Source of the DNA: JABDBE01 sp963832245
Lineage (GTDB): Bacteria > Acidobacteriota > Terriglobia > Terriglobales > Acidobacteriaceae
Direction: 5' to 3'
Assembly: GCA_963832245.1 (NCBI GenBank)
Contig: CAWHTG010000003.1
Span: 372,001-436,000 of the forward strand
DNA length: 64,000 nucleotides
The notes beneath the pieces were generated by a model, which worked only from the letters and a program-made list of their open reading frames with translations, made no database searches and was not told the DNA's origin. This document shows, piece by piece, positions 43,653-52,302 of the stretch. Made by a program: the position numbers and the translations under genes. Every line of letters starts with the position of its first letter. Position 1 is the first letter of the stretch.

Positions 43653-44132
43653 ATGACAGAGGTTGAATTGAAGAAACATCTTGAGGCGGCGGAGAAAAGT
43701 CCCAAGCAGATCGCGGCAGCCGTTTCGGGGCTCTCTGACAAGGTGTTGCGTTACAAGCCTTCGCCGGAGAAATGGTGCATTCTGGAGATTCTGGGCCATC
43801 TGGCGGACATCGAGATCGTGTATGCGCACCGCTTTCGACAGATGCTCGCGGACCAGAAGCCGGTCATCGCACCGATGGATCAAAATGCCTGGGCCCAAAA
43901 TCTCGGGTACCTGGACACTCCCGCTCCGGAGTTACTCGCGCTCTATGGACTGAGCCGGCATCACACCTTGCAATTGCTGCGCAGGATGAAGCCGGGCGAC
44001 TTGGAGAAATCTGCATATCATCCCGAGCTTAAACACGACGTTACGGTCGCCGAATACGTGGAAAAGATGGGAACCCATGGCGCGAGTCATCTTGGTCAGA
44101 TTGAACGTTTGAAAAAGCAAGCGCCTAAATAG
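43653..44132 (+). CDS. DinB-family protein
   Basis: 159 residues, a four-helix bundle by pattern. It has the DinB/YfiT features: LRYKPSPEKWCILEILGHLADIE (first His ligand in GHLAD) and VEKMGTHGASHLGQIERLK (His ligands in THGASHLGQ). Members bind a divalent metal by three histidines and include thiol transferases that use mycothiol or bacillithiol, though most are uncharacterised. Single gene, ending two bases before the end of the reverse-strand trpD. Confidence 0.84.
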   Translation: MTEVELKKHLEAAEKSPKQIAAAVSGLSDKVLRYKPSPEKWCILEILGHLADIEIVYAHRFRQMLADQKPVIAPMDQNAWAQNLGYLDTPAPELLALYGLSRHHTLQLLRRMKPGDLEKSAYHPELKHDVTVAEYVEKMGTHGASHLGQIERLKKQAPK

Positions 44133-44133
44133 A

Positions 44134-45186
44134 TCACCGGAGGGTATTGGTAAATTGGATCAGGGCTTGCAGTTTTTGGGCGGCGGCGCCCGAATCGATC
44201 GACCTCGATGCGAGCGGGAGAGCTTCTGCCAGATGGTCTGCTTTGCCGGCCGCCGCCAACGCTGCGGCTGCGTTCAGAAGGACTACGTCCCGTCGGGATG
44301 ATTTTCTGCCGGCGAGGATCTCAACAATAATGGCGGCATTCGCGGGGGCATCCCCGCCCGAGATGTCATCAAGCGTGCCTCTCTGCATGCCAAACTCTTC
44401 GGGCGTGATTTCATAAGTGCGGACCGTTCCTTCACGCACTTCGGCAATTCGCGTGGGACCGGTGATCGTGATTTCATCTAACCCGTCGAGTCCATGCACC
44501 ACCAAGGCCCGGTGCAATCCCAGCATGCTGAGTGCTTCCGCCAGCTTTTCCACCAGGGCAGCGGAATATACGCCGACTACCTGAGCGGAAGCGTGGGCTG
44601 GATTCGTGAGCGGACCGAGCAGGTTGAAAACTGTGCGCAGCCGCAGTTGGCGGCGGGCGGATTGAACATGCTGCATCGCCGAGTGCAAGGCCGGTGCAAA
44701 AAGAAACGCGATTCCGATCTCTTGCAGGCAGGCGACGAGCCGGGCCGGAGGAAGATTGATGTTGACCCCGAGAGCTTCCATTACGTCTGCCGAACCGCAC
44801 TTTGAAGTTACGCTGCGGTTGCCGTGCTTAGCTACACGCACGCCTGCGCCGGCGACCACAAGTGCAGTAGCGGTCGAAATGTTGAAGGTGCCGCTGGCAT
44901 CTCCGCCGGTGCCGCACGTGTCTACTAAAGCGTCGCGCTCGGTGCCGCTGACGTCCACCGTCTGATTCGAAATGAGACTCAGGGGAGCGGCGGCGGCTCG
45001 GATGGCTTCGGCGAAACCAACAATCTCCTCGACAGTCTCGCCCTTCATGTGCAGTGCCACCAGCAGGGCTGCAATCTGCGCGTCGGTGCATTTGCCGGCC
45101 AACACTTGCGCCATGACCAAACGCGCCTCTTCGCGGGAAAGCGATTCGCGGTGATTGGCAATACGATGAAGTGCGTCAGTGATCAT
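44134..45186 (-). CDS. trpD: Anthranilate phosphoribosyltransferase TrpD
   Basis: 350 residues from the ATG at 45186 (MITDALHRI), where the family begins; an in-frame upstream extension to 45321 lacks similarity. Conserved parts are MKGETVEEIVGFAEAIR, the PRPP loop DTCGTGGDASGTFNIST, KHGNRSVTSKCGSADVMEALG, and FLFAPALHSAMQHV with RTVFNLLGPLTNP. It joins anthranilate to PRPP, the second step of tryptophan synthesis. No other trp gene lies nearby, so the pathway is scattered in this genome. No Shine-Dalgarno sequence is clear at the chosen start. Confidence 0.9.
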   Translation of the reverse strand: MITDALHRIANHRESLSREEARLVMAQVLAGKCTDAQIAALLVALHMKGETVEEIVGFAEAIRAAAAPLSLISNQTVDVSGTERDALVDTCGTGGDASGTFNISTATALVVAGAGVRVAKHGNRSVTSKCGSADVMEALGVNINLPPARLVACLQEIGIAFLFAPALHSAMQHVQSARRQLRLRTVFNLLGPLTNPAHASAQVVGVYSAALVEKLAEALSMLGLHRALVVHGLDGLDEITITGPTRIAEVREGTVRTYEITPEEFGMQRGTLDDISGGDAPANAAIIVEILAGRKSSRRDVVLLNAAAALAAAGKADHLAEALPLASRSIDSGAAAQKLQALIQFTNTLR

Positions 45187-45375
45187 CGATGGAGTACAGA
45201 GTAGCATCGTCAAGGTTTGAATGCAGGCGACAGCCCGTGCTCCAAACTGAAACGTCGGCGGTTCTGACATCTCCGTTTGCCCTATGACCACTGCTTCTAT
45301 AGAATCAAGTGTTCGCTGCACGCGATTCTAAGCGCAAGCACGTCCTGCCAAAAATCATAGTGAATCTGGAATTGT

Positions 45376-46548
45376 ATGAAAATTCATGAGTATCAGGCCA
45401 AGGCTATTCTGAAAAAATATGGGGTCGCAGTGCCGCGCGGCGAAATGGCTGAAACGCGGGAACAAGCCGAAGCCGCTGCGAAAAAATTGTTCGATGGGGG
45501 CGCGAGCGGGGTTGTGGTCAAAGCTCAGATCCACGCCGGCGGCCGCGGCAAGGGCGGCGGCGTGAAGATCGCGAAGTCGGTAGAGGAAGCCGCCGAGTTG
45601 GCCTCCAGAATTCTTGGCATGATGCTGGTGACGCACCAGACCGGCCCCGAGGGTCGAGTAGTGCGCCGCCTGCTCATCGAAGAGACTCTGCCGATCGAGA
45701 AGGAACTTTACTTGGGAATCGTGATCGACCGCGTCGAGGCGAAGCCGGTTTTCATGGCGTCCGCCGCTGGCGGCATGGAAATCGAGCTGGTCGCGGCGGA
45801 GAATCCCGATGCCATCCTCAAAGAGCACGTCGATCCGGGAATGGGTCTGGAAGCCTTCCAAGCGCGCAAGCTGGCCTTCAAGTTGGGTCTGAAGCCATCG
45901 CAGATTACCGAAGCCGTGCGTTTTATGACTGGACTTTTTCGCGCCTTCCAGGAAACGGATTCATCGTTGATGGAAATTAATCCATTCGTCAGTTGCACCG
46001 ATGGCCGCCTGTTTGCGCTGGATGCGAAAATTAATTTTGACGACAATGCGCTGTTCCGGCATCCGGATGTCCGCGAATTGCGCGACATTACCGAGGAGGA
46101 TCCGCTTGAAGTGGAGGCGTCGAAGTACAGTCTGAATTACATCAAGCTCGACGGAAACGTGGGCTGCATGGTCAATGGCGCGGGACTGGCCATGGCCACG
46201 ATGGACATTATCAAATACGCTGGCGGAATGCCCGCAAACTTCCTCGATGTCGGCGGCGGGGCCAATGCCGAGCAGGTTACCCATGCCTTCGAAATCCTGC
46301 TCAGCGACAAGAACGTGAAGGCGGTCTTGATTAACATTTTCGGTGGAATCCTGCGAGTGGACACGCTGGCGACTGGGGTCGTGGAGGCCGCGCAGAAGAC
46401 GCGTATGCAGTTGCCCATCGTGTTGCGTCTGGAAGGAACAAACGTCGAGGCCGGACGCGAAATCTTGAAGCAATCGGGATTGAACTTTATCGTGGCAGAA
46501 ACCATGAAGGACGCGGCCGAAAAAGTTGTCGCAGCAGCAGCGGCTTGA
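45376..46548 (+). CDS. sucC: Succinyl-CoA synthetase, beta subunit
   Basis: 390 residues, full length. ATP-grasp domain in the N-terminal 235 residues (MKIHEYQAKAILKKYGV, VVKAQIHAGGRGKGGGVKI, EINPFV) and a CoA-ligase domain with MVNGAGLAMATMD, FLDVGGGANAEQV and LINIFGGILRVD. It binds the nucleotide and, with SucD, makes ATP or GTP from succinyl-CoA in the TCA cycle. sucD follows after about 90 bases that contain a dispersed repeat. Confidence 0.95.
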   Translation: MKIHEYQAKAILKKYGVAVPRGEMAETREQAEAAAKKLFDGGASGVVVKAQIHAGGRGKGGGVKIAKSVEEAAELASRILGMMLVTHQTGPEGRVVRRLLIEETLPIEKELYLGIVIDRVEAKPVFMASAAGGMEIELVAAENPDAILKEHVDPGMGLEAFQARKLAFKLGLKPSQITEAVRFMTGLFRAFQETDSSLMEINPFVSCTDGRLFALDAKINFDDNALFRHPDVRELRDITEEDPLEVEASKYSLNYIKLDGNVGCMVNGAGLAMATMDIIKYAGGMPANFLDVGGGANAEQVTHAFEILLSDKNVKAVLINIFGGILRVDTLATGVVEAAQKTRMQLPIVLRLEGTNVEAGREILKQSGLNFIVAETMKDAAEKVVAAAAA

Positions 46549-46600
46549 GTAATCGCTGTAAAGCGCAGCTTGCTGCGTCGGCTTGCGCCTCGAGGTTGGA

Positions 46601-46623
46601 GATGTAGCAAGCTACGTCTCTAC
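46601..46623. repeat. GTAGCAAGCTACGTCTCTAC repeat in the sucC-sucD gap
   Basis: Shares 20 identical bases (46604-46623) with the palindromic repeat at 35516-35535. A second, related element (GCGCAGCTTGCTGCG) lies at 46564. It ends 15 bases before the sucD start. Confidence 0.7.
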
Positions 46624-46638
46624 GGAAAAGATGATTTT

Positions 46639-47523
46639 ATGAGCATTCTGGTAGATAAGTCGACGCGAGTTATTGTGCAGGGTTTGACCGGGCGGGAAGG
46701 AACATTCCACGCTAAGGCCTGCGCGGAGTACGGAACCAAGATCGTGGGCGGGGTCACTCCCGGCAAGGGTGGAAGTACTCACGAAGGATGGCCCATCTTT
46801 AACACCATGCAGGAAGCAGTGGACAAAACTGGGGCCGACGCATCAGTGATTTTCGTGCCTCCACCATTTGCTGCGGACGCAATCATGGAAGCCGCCGATG
46901 CCGAGATCGAACTGATCGTATGCATCACCGAGGGCATTCCGACGCTTGATATGGTGCGGGCGTGGGAATACCTGCAGAATCGCCGCTCCCGGCTGATCGG
47001 GCCGAATTGCCCCGGCATCATTTCGCCGGGCAAATGCAAAATCGGCATCATGCCGGCGAGGATTCACCTTGAAGGCTCGGTGGGAATCGTTTCCCGCTCG
47101 GGTACGCTGACTTACGAAGCGGTGTACCAACTCACCACGCGGGGAATTGGGCAGTCCACGGCGATTGGCATCGGCGGCGATCCAATCATCGGTACCAACT
47201 TTCTGGATGCGCTGGAACTGTTCAACAGGGATCCGCAAACTGAACTCGTGGTGATGATTGGCGAAATCGGCGGTAACGCCGAGGAGACGGCGGCGGAATA
47301 TGTGAAGGCTCGGATGAAAAAGCCGGTGGTCGGATTCATCGCCGGTCAAACTGCGCCTCCCGGGCGCCGCATGGGTCATGCCGGCGCGATCATCTCCGGC
47401 GGGAAGGGAACCGCTGCCGAGAAGATCAAAGCGATGGAAGCGGCCGGCATTCGCGTCGCCAAATCACCGGCTGAGATTGGTGACACGGTGGTCGCGGCAA
47501 TGGGTGTTGGGGCGAAGGCGTAG
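46639..47523 (+). CDS. sucD: Succinyl-CoA synthetase, alpha subunit
   Basis: 294 residues from the ATG at 46639. CoA-binding Rossmann domain with VQGLTGREGTFHA and GGVTPGKGG, then the ligase domain with SRSGTLTYEAVYQL, GIGGDPIIGT and the phospho-histidine H247 in RRMGHAGAIISGGKG. It forms the phosphoenzyme intermediate in succinyl-CoA/succinate interconversion with SucC. The open frame to the left is not coding. The spacer before it contains a mobile-looking repeat, but the two genes are still in one orientation. Confidence 0.95.
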   Translation: MSILVDKSTRVIVQGLTGREGTFHAKACAEYGTKIVGGVTPGKGGSTHEGWPIFNTMQEAVDKTGADASVIFVPPPFAADAIMEAADAEIELIVCITEGIPTLDMVRAWEYLQNRRSRLIGPNCPGIISPGKCKIGIMPARIHLEGSVGIVSRSGTLTYEAVYQLTTRGIGQSTAIGIGGDPIIGTNFLDALELFNRDPQTELVVMIGEIGGNAEETAAEYVKARMKKPVVGFIAGQTAPPGRRMGHAGAIISGGKGTAAEKIKAMEAAGIRVAKSPAEIGDTVVAAMGVGAKA

Positions 47524-47531
47524 GCACAGAA

Positions 47532-47573
47532 ATTAAGGACCAACGACGAACGACCAAGGACAAACGACCGAAC
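47532..47573. repeat. Degenerate tandem AAGGACCAACGAC-type repeat before ndk
   Basis: Four imperfect units built on (A/C)GAC-CAA (for example AAGGACCAACGAC, GAACGACCAAGGAC, AAACGACC) fill the 50-base gap between sucD and ndk and run to the ndk start codon, leaving no obvious Shine-Dalgarno sequence. Confidence 0.6.
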
Positions 47574-47574
47574 T

Positions 47575-48000
47575 ATGAAGACTCTGCAACGCACTTTTAC
47601 CATCATCAAACCGGACGCGGTTGCCAAGAATGCGGTTGGCGACATCATCGAGCAGTTCGAGAAAAACGGTTTCCGGATACTGGCCATGAAGATGCTCGAG
47701 ATTTCGAAGCATCAGGCGGAACAGTTTTATGCCGTGCATGCGAGCCGGCCCTTTTTCCGTTCGCTCACCGATTTCATGTCGAGCGGGCCCATCGTGGTGT
47801 TGGCGCTGGAGAAGGAAAATGCAATTGCCGATTTGCGCAAGCTCATGGGCGCTACGAATCCAGCCAATGCGGAGGAGGGTACGATCCGCAAGAAGTGGGC
47901 TCGCGACATCGAGCACAATGCGATCCACGGCTCGGATGCGGACGAAACCGCGCGTTTCGAGTTGAGCTATTTCTTTGCTGGATATGAACTGGCGAACTGA
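47575..48000 (+). CDS. ndk: Nucleoside diphosphate kinase
   Basis: 141 residues, standard length. RTFTIIKPDAVAKN near the N-terminus, then FYAVHASRPFFRSLTDFM, and the catalytic His118 in RNAIHGSD-like HNAIHGSDADE. It moves phosphate from ATP to other NDPs through phospho-His118. Third in line after sucC and sucD, so GTP or ATP produced there may be shared out; this co-location is common. No clear ribosome site, because a tandem repeat abuts the ATG. Confidence 0.95.
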   Translation: MKTLQRTFTIIKPDAVAKNAVGDIIEQFEKNGFRILAMKMLEISKHQAEQFYAVHASRPFFRSLTDFMSSGPIVVLALEKENAIADLRKLMGATNPANAEEGTIRKKWARDIEHNAIHGSDADETARFELSYFFAGYELAN

Positions 48001-48010
48001 TGGTGACGCT

Positions 48011-48202
48011 ATGCCTCTAGTGCAAATCACAATGTTGACGGGCCGTACGGCCGACCAGAAACGCAAACTGGCGCAACGCATCACCGATGCCATGGTGGAA
48101 GAAGCTGGCGCGAAGCGCGAGGCCATCGTGGTCGCCTTTCATGAAGTCTCAAAGGAGAGTTACGCTTCGGGCGGCGTGCTGATGGCGGATAAAGGAAAGT
48201 GA
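48011..48202 (+). CDS. 4-oxalocrotonate tautomerase-family protein
   Basis: 63 residues from the ATG at 48011; after Met removal Pro1 (MPLVQITMLTGR) is the catalytic base of this superfamily. The rest fits: KRKLAQRITDAMVEE and EAIVVAFHEVSKESYASGG. Small tautomerases work as hexamers on enol-keto substrates in catechol breakdown or have promiscuous roles. It starts ten bases after the ndk stop and is probably the last gene of that unit. Physiological substrate unknown. Confidence 0.85.
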   Translation: MPLVQITMLTGRTADQKRKLAQRITDAMVEEAGAKREAIVVAFHEVSKESYASGGVLMADKGK

Positions 48203-48217
48203 CGCGATACAGCTGCG

Positions 48218-48246
48218 GTGGTCGCGGGCGAGTCGCCCGCGACCAC
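48218..48246. terminator. 13-bp perfect hairpin between convergent genes
   Basis: GTGGTCGCGGGCG (48218-48230), loop AGT, CGCCCGCGACCAC (48234-48246). Perfect stem between the ends of the tautomerase (forward) and monooxygenase (reverse) genes. No T-run, so a bidirectional stop or a repeat of the same class as 21474-21494. Confidence 0.6.
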
Positions 48247-48252
48247 ACGAGG

Positions 48253-48540
48253 CTATGCTAGCGGTTCGTACAGGTGGCCTTCTACCCGATCGGCGAACTT
48301 GGGCAATTCCTTTTTCGCGTACTGCAAAAAATGGGGCGCGGCGCGGTGGGCTTCGAGCGCGGCATCGTCTTTGTATTGCTCGTAAATGAAGAATCGGCGC
48401 GGCTCGGTCTTATGCCGATGTACCTGATACATCAGACAGCCGGGTTCTTTGCGGGATTCGTCAGTTAGCTTGGAGAACAAACCGGCGACCTCCGCTTCAC
48501 GACTGACCTTCGCCATCCACGTCACCGCCAGAACGACCAT
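48253..48540 (-). CDS. ABM-superfamily monooxygenase (YgiN-like)
   Basis: 95 residues, one dimeric ferredoxin-like alpha/beta domain: MVVLAVTWMAKVSREAEVAGLF, then SRKEPGCLMYQVHRHKTEPRRFFIYEQYKDDAALEAH (split here), then the His pair in AHRAAPHF. Members oxidise quinols or polyketides without a cofactor, or act in menadiol redox cycling. No biosynthetic cluster is nearby, so a housekeeping YgiN-type role is more likely. It ends close to purA on the same strand (14 bases). Confidence 0.85.
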   Translation of the reverse strand: MVVLAVTWMAKVSREAEVAGLFSKLTDESRKEPGCLMYQVHRHKTEPRRFFIYEQYKDDAALEAHRAAPHFLQYAKKELPKFADRVEGHLYEPLA

Positions 48541-48554
48541 CGCCAGCTCCGTTC

Positions 48555-49901
48555 TTAAAGTTTTGCCTGCGCTTTGGTTTTCGATCCCGTCAACTCCCGG
48601 AGTTTCGCCGCAAACTCATCGAGGAAGATGGTTTCCTCGCGCCCTGGCCCAGTCGAGACCATGCCGATGCGGGCGCCGCTTTCCTTCTCAACAAAAGTCA
48701 GATATTCACGTGCTGCTTTCGGCAGTTTCTCCAGTTTGGTAATCCCCTGGGTGGCAGTGCGCCAGCCGGGCATTTTTCGATAGACACATTCGATCTGACC
48801 GTAGCCGCTATCCTGCGCTGGCACCTCTTCGGTTTCTTTGCCGTTGATTTTATAACTCACACACACGGGAATCTCCGCAAACTCGTCCAGCACATCCAGC
48901 TTGGTTACGACCAGCCAGGAGATTCCGTTAATCATGCCAGCGTATCGCAAGAGTGGCAAGTCGAGCCAGCCGCAGCGGCGTGGACGGCCCGTGACTGCGC
49001 CGAATTCGTTCCCACGTTTGCGCAGAATGTCTCCTTTCGCATCGAGTGCCTCCGTGGGAAATGGCCCGCTGCCAACCCGCGTGCAATAAGCCTTGGTGAG
49101 GCCGATGACCGTATCAATCGCGGTGGGAGCGACGCCGCTGCCGGTGACCGCGCCTCCTGAGGTGGCGCTCGAAGAAGTCACAAACGGGTACGTGCCGTGA
49201 TCGATGTCAAGCATCGTGCCCTGCGCGCCCTCAAAGACGATCGAGTCGCCATGGGCCAAAGCCTTGTTCAACAACGCGGCCGTGTCGCACACGAAGGGGG
49301 CAATTTTTACCGAGGCGGCAGCGTATTCCTCGTACATTTTGTCCGCATCGAGCGGTTCTGAGTTGAACAGCGCGTGCGCGATCATGTTCTTTTCGTGGCA
49401 CGCGTTTTGAATGTGAGTTTTCAGCAGTTGCAGATCCAGCAGATCAGCCACCCGCAGGCCGCGGCGTCCCATCTTGTCTTCATAGGCGGGACCAATGCCG
49501 CGGGAGGTTGTGCCGATCTTCACCCTTCCCGGAGCATTTTCCGAGGCCAACTCGATCATGCGGTGATAAGGCAAAATCACGTGAGCGCGATTGCTGACGA
49601 ACAAGCTGCCGTCCACTTTGAGTCCGGTCTCGCGCAAGGCGGCAACTTCTTTGAGGAAGGCCATGGGATCGAGCACGACCCCGTTTCCTATCACACTGCG
49701 GCAGCCGGCACGCAGAACCCCGCACGGAACGAGCTGCAGAACGAACTTCTTGCCGTTGATGATGACGGTGTGGCCGGCATTGTGTCCGCCGGCGTAACGG
49801 GCCACGATGGAAAAGTCCTTCGAGAGTACATCAACAATCTTGCCCTTGCCCTCGTCGCCCCATTGCGCGCCGACGATGACCACAGCTTTGCCCTTCTTCA
49901 A
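48555..49901 (-). CDS. purA: Adenylosuccinate synthetase
   Basis: 448 residues from a TTG at 49901, selected because AAGGAG is seven bases upstream and KKGKAVVIVGAQWGDEGKGK is the true N-terminus; no ATG exists before the P-loop. The P-loop (9-20), NAGHTVIINGKKFVLQLVP, RGIGPAYEDKMGRRG, VFEGAQGTMLDIDHGTYPFVTSS, and GRPRRCGWLDLPLLRYA are all present (each split below family length). It makes adenylosuccinate from IMP, aspartate and GTP. Start annotation is easily missed because of the TTG. Confidence 0.93.
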   Translation of the reverse strand: MKKGKAVVIVGAQWGDEGKGKIVDVLSKDFSIVARYAGGHNAGHTVIINGKKFVLQLVPCGVLRAGCRSVIGNGVVLDPMAFLKEVAALRETGLKVDGSLFVSNRAHVILPYHRMIELASENAPGRVKIGTTSRGIGPAYEDKMGRRGLRVADLLDLQLLKTHIQNACHEKNMIAHALFNSEPLDADKMYEEYAAASVKIAPFVCDTAALLNKALAHGDSIVFEGAQGTMLDIDHGTYPFVTSSSATSGGAVTGSGVAPTAIDTVIGLTKAYCTRVGSGPFPTEALDAKGDILRKRGNEFGAVTGRPRRCGWLDLPLLRYAGMINGISWLVVTKLDVLDEFAEIPVCVSYKINGKETEEVPAQDSGYGQIECVYRKMPGWRTATQGITKLEKLPKAAREYLTFVEKESGARIGMVSTGPGREETIFLDEFAAKLRELTGSKTKAQAKL

Positions 49902-50232
49902 ATGGCAACTCCTTGGAACATGATGGTGCGGCCGCCCCGGCCGCAGTGCAGGTCGCACACACTCGTTGCCCGCAGTGAATCAACGAGTCGCTGAATTACA
50001 AAGGGTATAAGCGGAGCAGAGGTGTACTTGTAATGATAACTCCGGCGGTTAGGAGATGGCAATTAAGGGTCCAGGCTTCGGGCGTCAGGCTTCCGGCTTT
50101 AGGCATCAGGTTTCAGGTGTTAGCTTGCGACTGACTTTCGGATCGCCAGTATCAATGCAATCCGAACGTGTTTTCGGAGGTCGGAAGCCTAAAGGCCTGA
50201 AGCCCGAAGCCCTGAGCCTGTAAAATACTTTC
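49902..50232. repeat. Tandem/inverted CTTCAGGC-type repeats upstream of mutM
   Basis: From 50070 to 50125 the sequence repeats variants of AGGCTTC/GGCATCAGG (at least five units), and at 50187-50220 it carries the same units on the other strand (GGAAGCCTAAAGGCCTGAAGC and GAAGCCCTGAGCCTG). The two blocks could pair into a long imperfect stem around a 60-base unique spacer. The rest of this 330-base gap up to 50040 shows no feature. Confidence 0.65.
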
Positions 50233-51108
50233 ATGCCGGAACTCCCCGAAGTGGAAACTATCGCGCGTGGCCTGGCAAGCCGGGTTACTGGCGACGTGAT
50301 CGAATCGGTGTGGCTTGGATCCAAGCCCGAACCGCTGAAATCCACGGCATCCGAGATTGTTGCCACGATCGAATCTACACGCATTGCCGGCGTTCACCGG
50401 GTAGGAAAGCACATTGTGTTCGATCTGGAAAATGGAGGACGCGCGCCCTCGTCCGTCCCAAACAAGTCTCGTCGGAAGTCTGCAAGAGCGGGGACGTTTG
50501 CACCGCCATCGATCAGAGCTCAGTGGATCGTGCATCTCGGCATGACTGGGCGCTTGCTGGTCTGCGAGTCCGATCAAGCGATCGAGAAGCACACGCACGC
50601 GGTTGCGAAGCTGGCATCGGGAAGGGAACTGAGATTCGTGGATCCACGTAGATTTGGGCGTCTAAGCGTGGCCCACGAATTCGAAGCCGTCGGCTCCGAA
50701 CCGCTCGAAATTGAACTGGATCATTTCGTTGAGTTGTTCCGCGGGCGCAAAACGCCGATCAAAAGCGCACTGCTGAACCAAAAGCTGCTGCGCGGCGTGG
50801 GCAACATTTATGCGGACGAAGCCCTCTTTCGCGCTGGCATCCGGCCCCGGCGACGGGCTGCGTCGCTTACGCGAAACGAATTGCTTCGACTCTACACCGC
50901 CATCCCGGAGATCCTCAAGGAAGCGATTAGGCTAGGCGGTTCTTCCGTTTCTAACTATGTCGATGCCGATGGCGAGGAAGGATTCTTTCAACTGCAGCAC
51001 CGTGTCTATGGGCGGGAAGGGCAGCCATGCCTCGTGTGCAAGACTCCCATTAAGCGTGTCGTCATTGGCGGCCGCAGCAGCCACTATTGTCCTAAGTGCC
51101 AGAAGTGA
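50233..51108 (+). CDS. mutM: Formamidopyrimidine-DNA glycosylase (Fpg/MutM)
   Basis: 291 residues, about 20 more than E. coli MutM because of a Ser/Arg/Lys-rich insert at 73-93 (SSVPNKSRRKSARAG). Active-site PELPEVET gives Pro2 (Schiff base) and Glu3. VHLGMTGRLL, FVDPRRFGRL, and LLNQKLLRGVGNIYADEALFRAGI (DNA-binding H2TH) follow. The zinc finger has C266/C269/C286/C289. It removes 8-oxoguanine and ring-opened purines and cuts the strand. Preceded by an unusual repeat block. Confidence 0.93.
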   Translation: MPELPEVETIARGLASRVTGDVIESVWLGSKPEPLKSTASEIVATIESTRIAGVHRVGKHIVFDLENGGRAPSSVPNKSRRKSARAGTFAPPSIRAQWIVHLGMTGRLLVCESDQAIEKHTHAVAKLASGRELRFVDPRRFGRLSVAHEFEAVGSEPLEIELDHFVELFRGRKTPIKSALLNQKLLRGVGNIYADEALFRAGIRPRRRAASLTRNELLRLYTAIPEILKEAIRLGGSSVSNYVDADGEEGFFQLQHRVYGREGQPCLVCKTPIKRVVIGGRSSHYCPKCQK

Positions 51109-51117
51109 AGATCTGCT

Positions 51118-52245
51118 TTAGCGCACCGTCGCTTGTTCCATCACTTTCTTAAACGCGTTCAGGAAAATGTGATTCTGCTCCGGTGTACCGATCGTAACCC
51201 GGATCGCCGACGGCGCGCCCCAGGGAGCCAAGGGTCGCACAATTACGCCCTCTGCTTGGAGTCGTTTGGCGAGAACAGCGGCATCCTCACCCAATTCGCA
51301 ATACAGAAAATTCGCCCAGGTTGGAATCGGAGGGCAGCCCAGCGCGGCCATCCCCGCGATTAGCCGTTCGGCTTGCTCGGCGTTGTTCTGGAGTGTCTTC
51401 TGGATATGCGCGGCGTCGTCAAGTGCAGCTAATGCGCCCGCCTGGGCCACAAAGGAAACAGAGAATGTTGTGCGCATGCGGGCGAAATAACGCATTAGTT
51501 CGGCTGGACCAATTCCATAGCCGACCCGCACTCCCGCCAGGCCGTGCGCCTTCGAAAATGTACGCAGTACGACTACTTTCCGGCCTTGGTTCACGTAATC
51601 GAGCGAATGCAAATATTCCACTCTGCGAAGGGCGGCAAAAGTTTGCGCGAAATCGTGGTATGCCTCGTCGAGGATGACCAGGACGTGCTCGGGGACTTCG
51701 TCCAAGAAATGATCGAGCGCTTTTTTCGCAACGATTGTGCCAGTCGGGTTATTCGGATTGGAAATATAGATGATGCGGGTATGCCGATCGACTGCAGCGG
51801 CAATGGCATCCAGATCGAAGGTGTCATCTCGCATCGGAACTTGAATGAGCCGCCCTCCCGCCGCCTGCGTGGCAATTGGATAGATGATGAACGCACGCTC
51901 GCTGGTGACCGCATTGAGCCCCGGCGACAGTAGCGTGCGCGCAACAATTTCTAGCAAGGCGGTCGAACCGGCAGTGGGAACGATTTGCTCGGGCTGAACT
52001 TTATGATGTTGAGCTAATTTCTCGCGCAACTCGCTGGCGTCGTTGTCGGGATAGAAGTTGCTTTCCGCAAGCACGGCCTGCATCGCCTCCACTGCCTTCG
52101 GCGACGGCCCAAATGGATTCTCGTTCGAAGCCATTTTGATGCAGTTCACGCGGCTCTCCTGTTGCGCCTGGCGCAGCGACTTGCCCGGCGTGTACCCGCC
52201 CAGGTTTCGTACGTGTTCGGGCACAAACTGGTTGAAGTCACTCAT
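51118..52245 (-). CDS. hisC: Histidinol-phosphate aminotransferase
   Basis: 375 residues, full length. Fold-type I PLP enzyme with GKSLRQAQQE, MASNENPFGPSP, the PLP Lys232 in RTFSKAHGLAGVRVGYG, Asp193 (ILDEAYHDF) and the NPNNPTGT loop (163-170). It converts imidazole-acetol phosphate and glutamate to histidinol phosphate. It may also serve phenylalanine/tyrosine synthesis, as for other HisC2-like enzymes. No other his gene is in the window. Converges on mutM with nine bases between stops. Confidence 0.9.
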   Translation of the reverse strand: MSDFNQFVPEHVRNLGGYTPGKSLRQAQQESRVNCIKMASNENPFGPSPKAVEAMQAVLAESNFYPDNDASELREKLAQHHKVQPEQIVPTAGSTALLEIVARTLLSPGLNAVTSERAFIIYPIATQAAGGRLIQVPMRDDTFDLDAIAAAVDRHTRIIYISNPNNPTGTIVAKKALDHFLDEVPEHVLVILDEAYHDFAQTFAALRRVEYLHSLDYVNQGRKVVVLRTFSKAHGLAGVRVGYGIGPAELMRYFARMRTTFSVSFVAQAGALAALDDAAHIQKTLQNNAEQAERLIAGMAALGCPPIPTWANFLYCELGEDAAVLAKRLQAEGVIVRPLAPWGAPSAIRVTIGTPEQNHIFLNAFKKVMEQATVR

Positions 52246-52302
52246 CGTCTGGCTATCTAATCTTTATCATGGCTGCTCGGAAAGTGTCATCTTCCTCGCA
52301 AA

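Noticed and set aside
50070..50220. CRISPR array
   Set aside because: Units are short, degenerate, present on both strands and not separated by unique spacers; no cas gene in the window.
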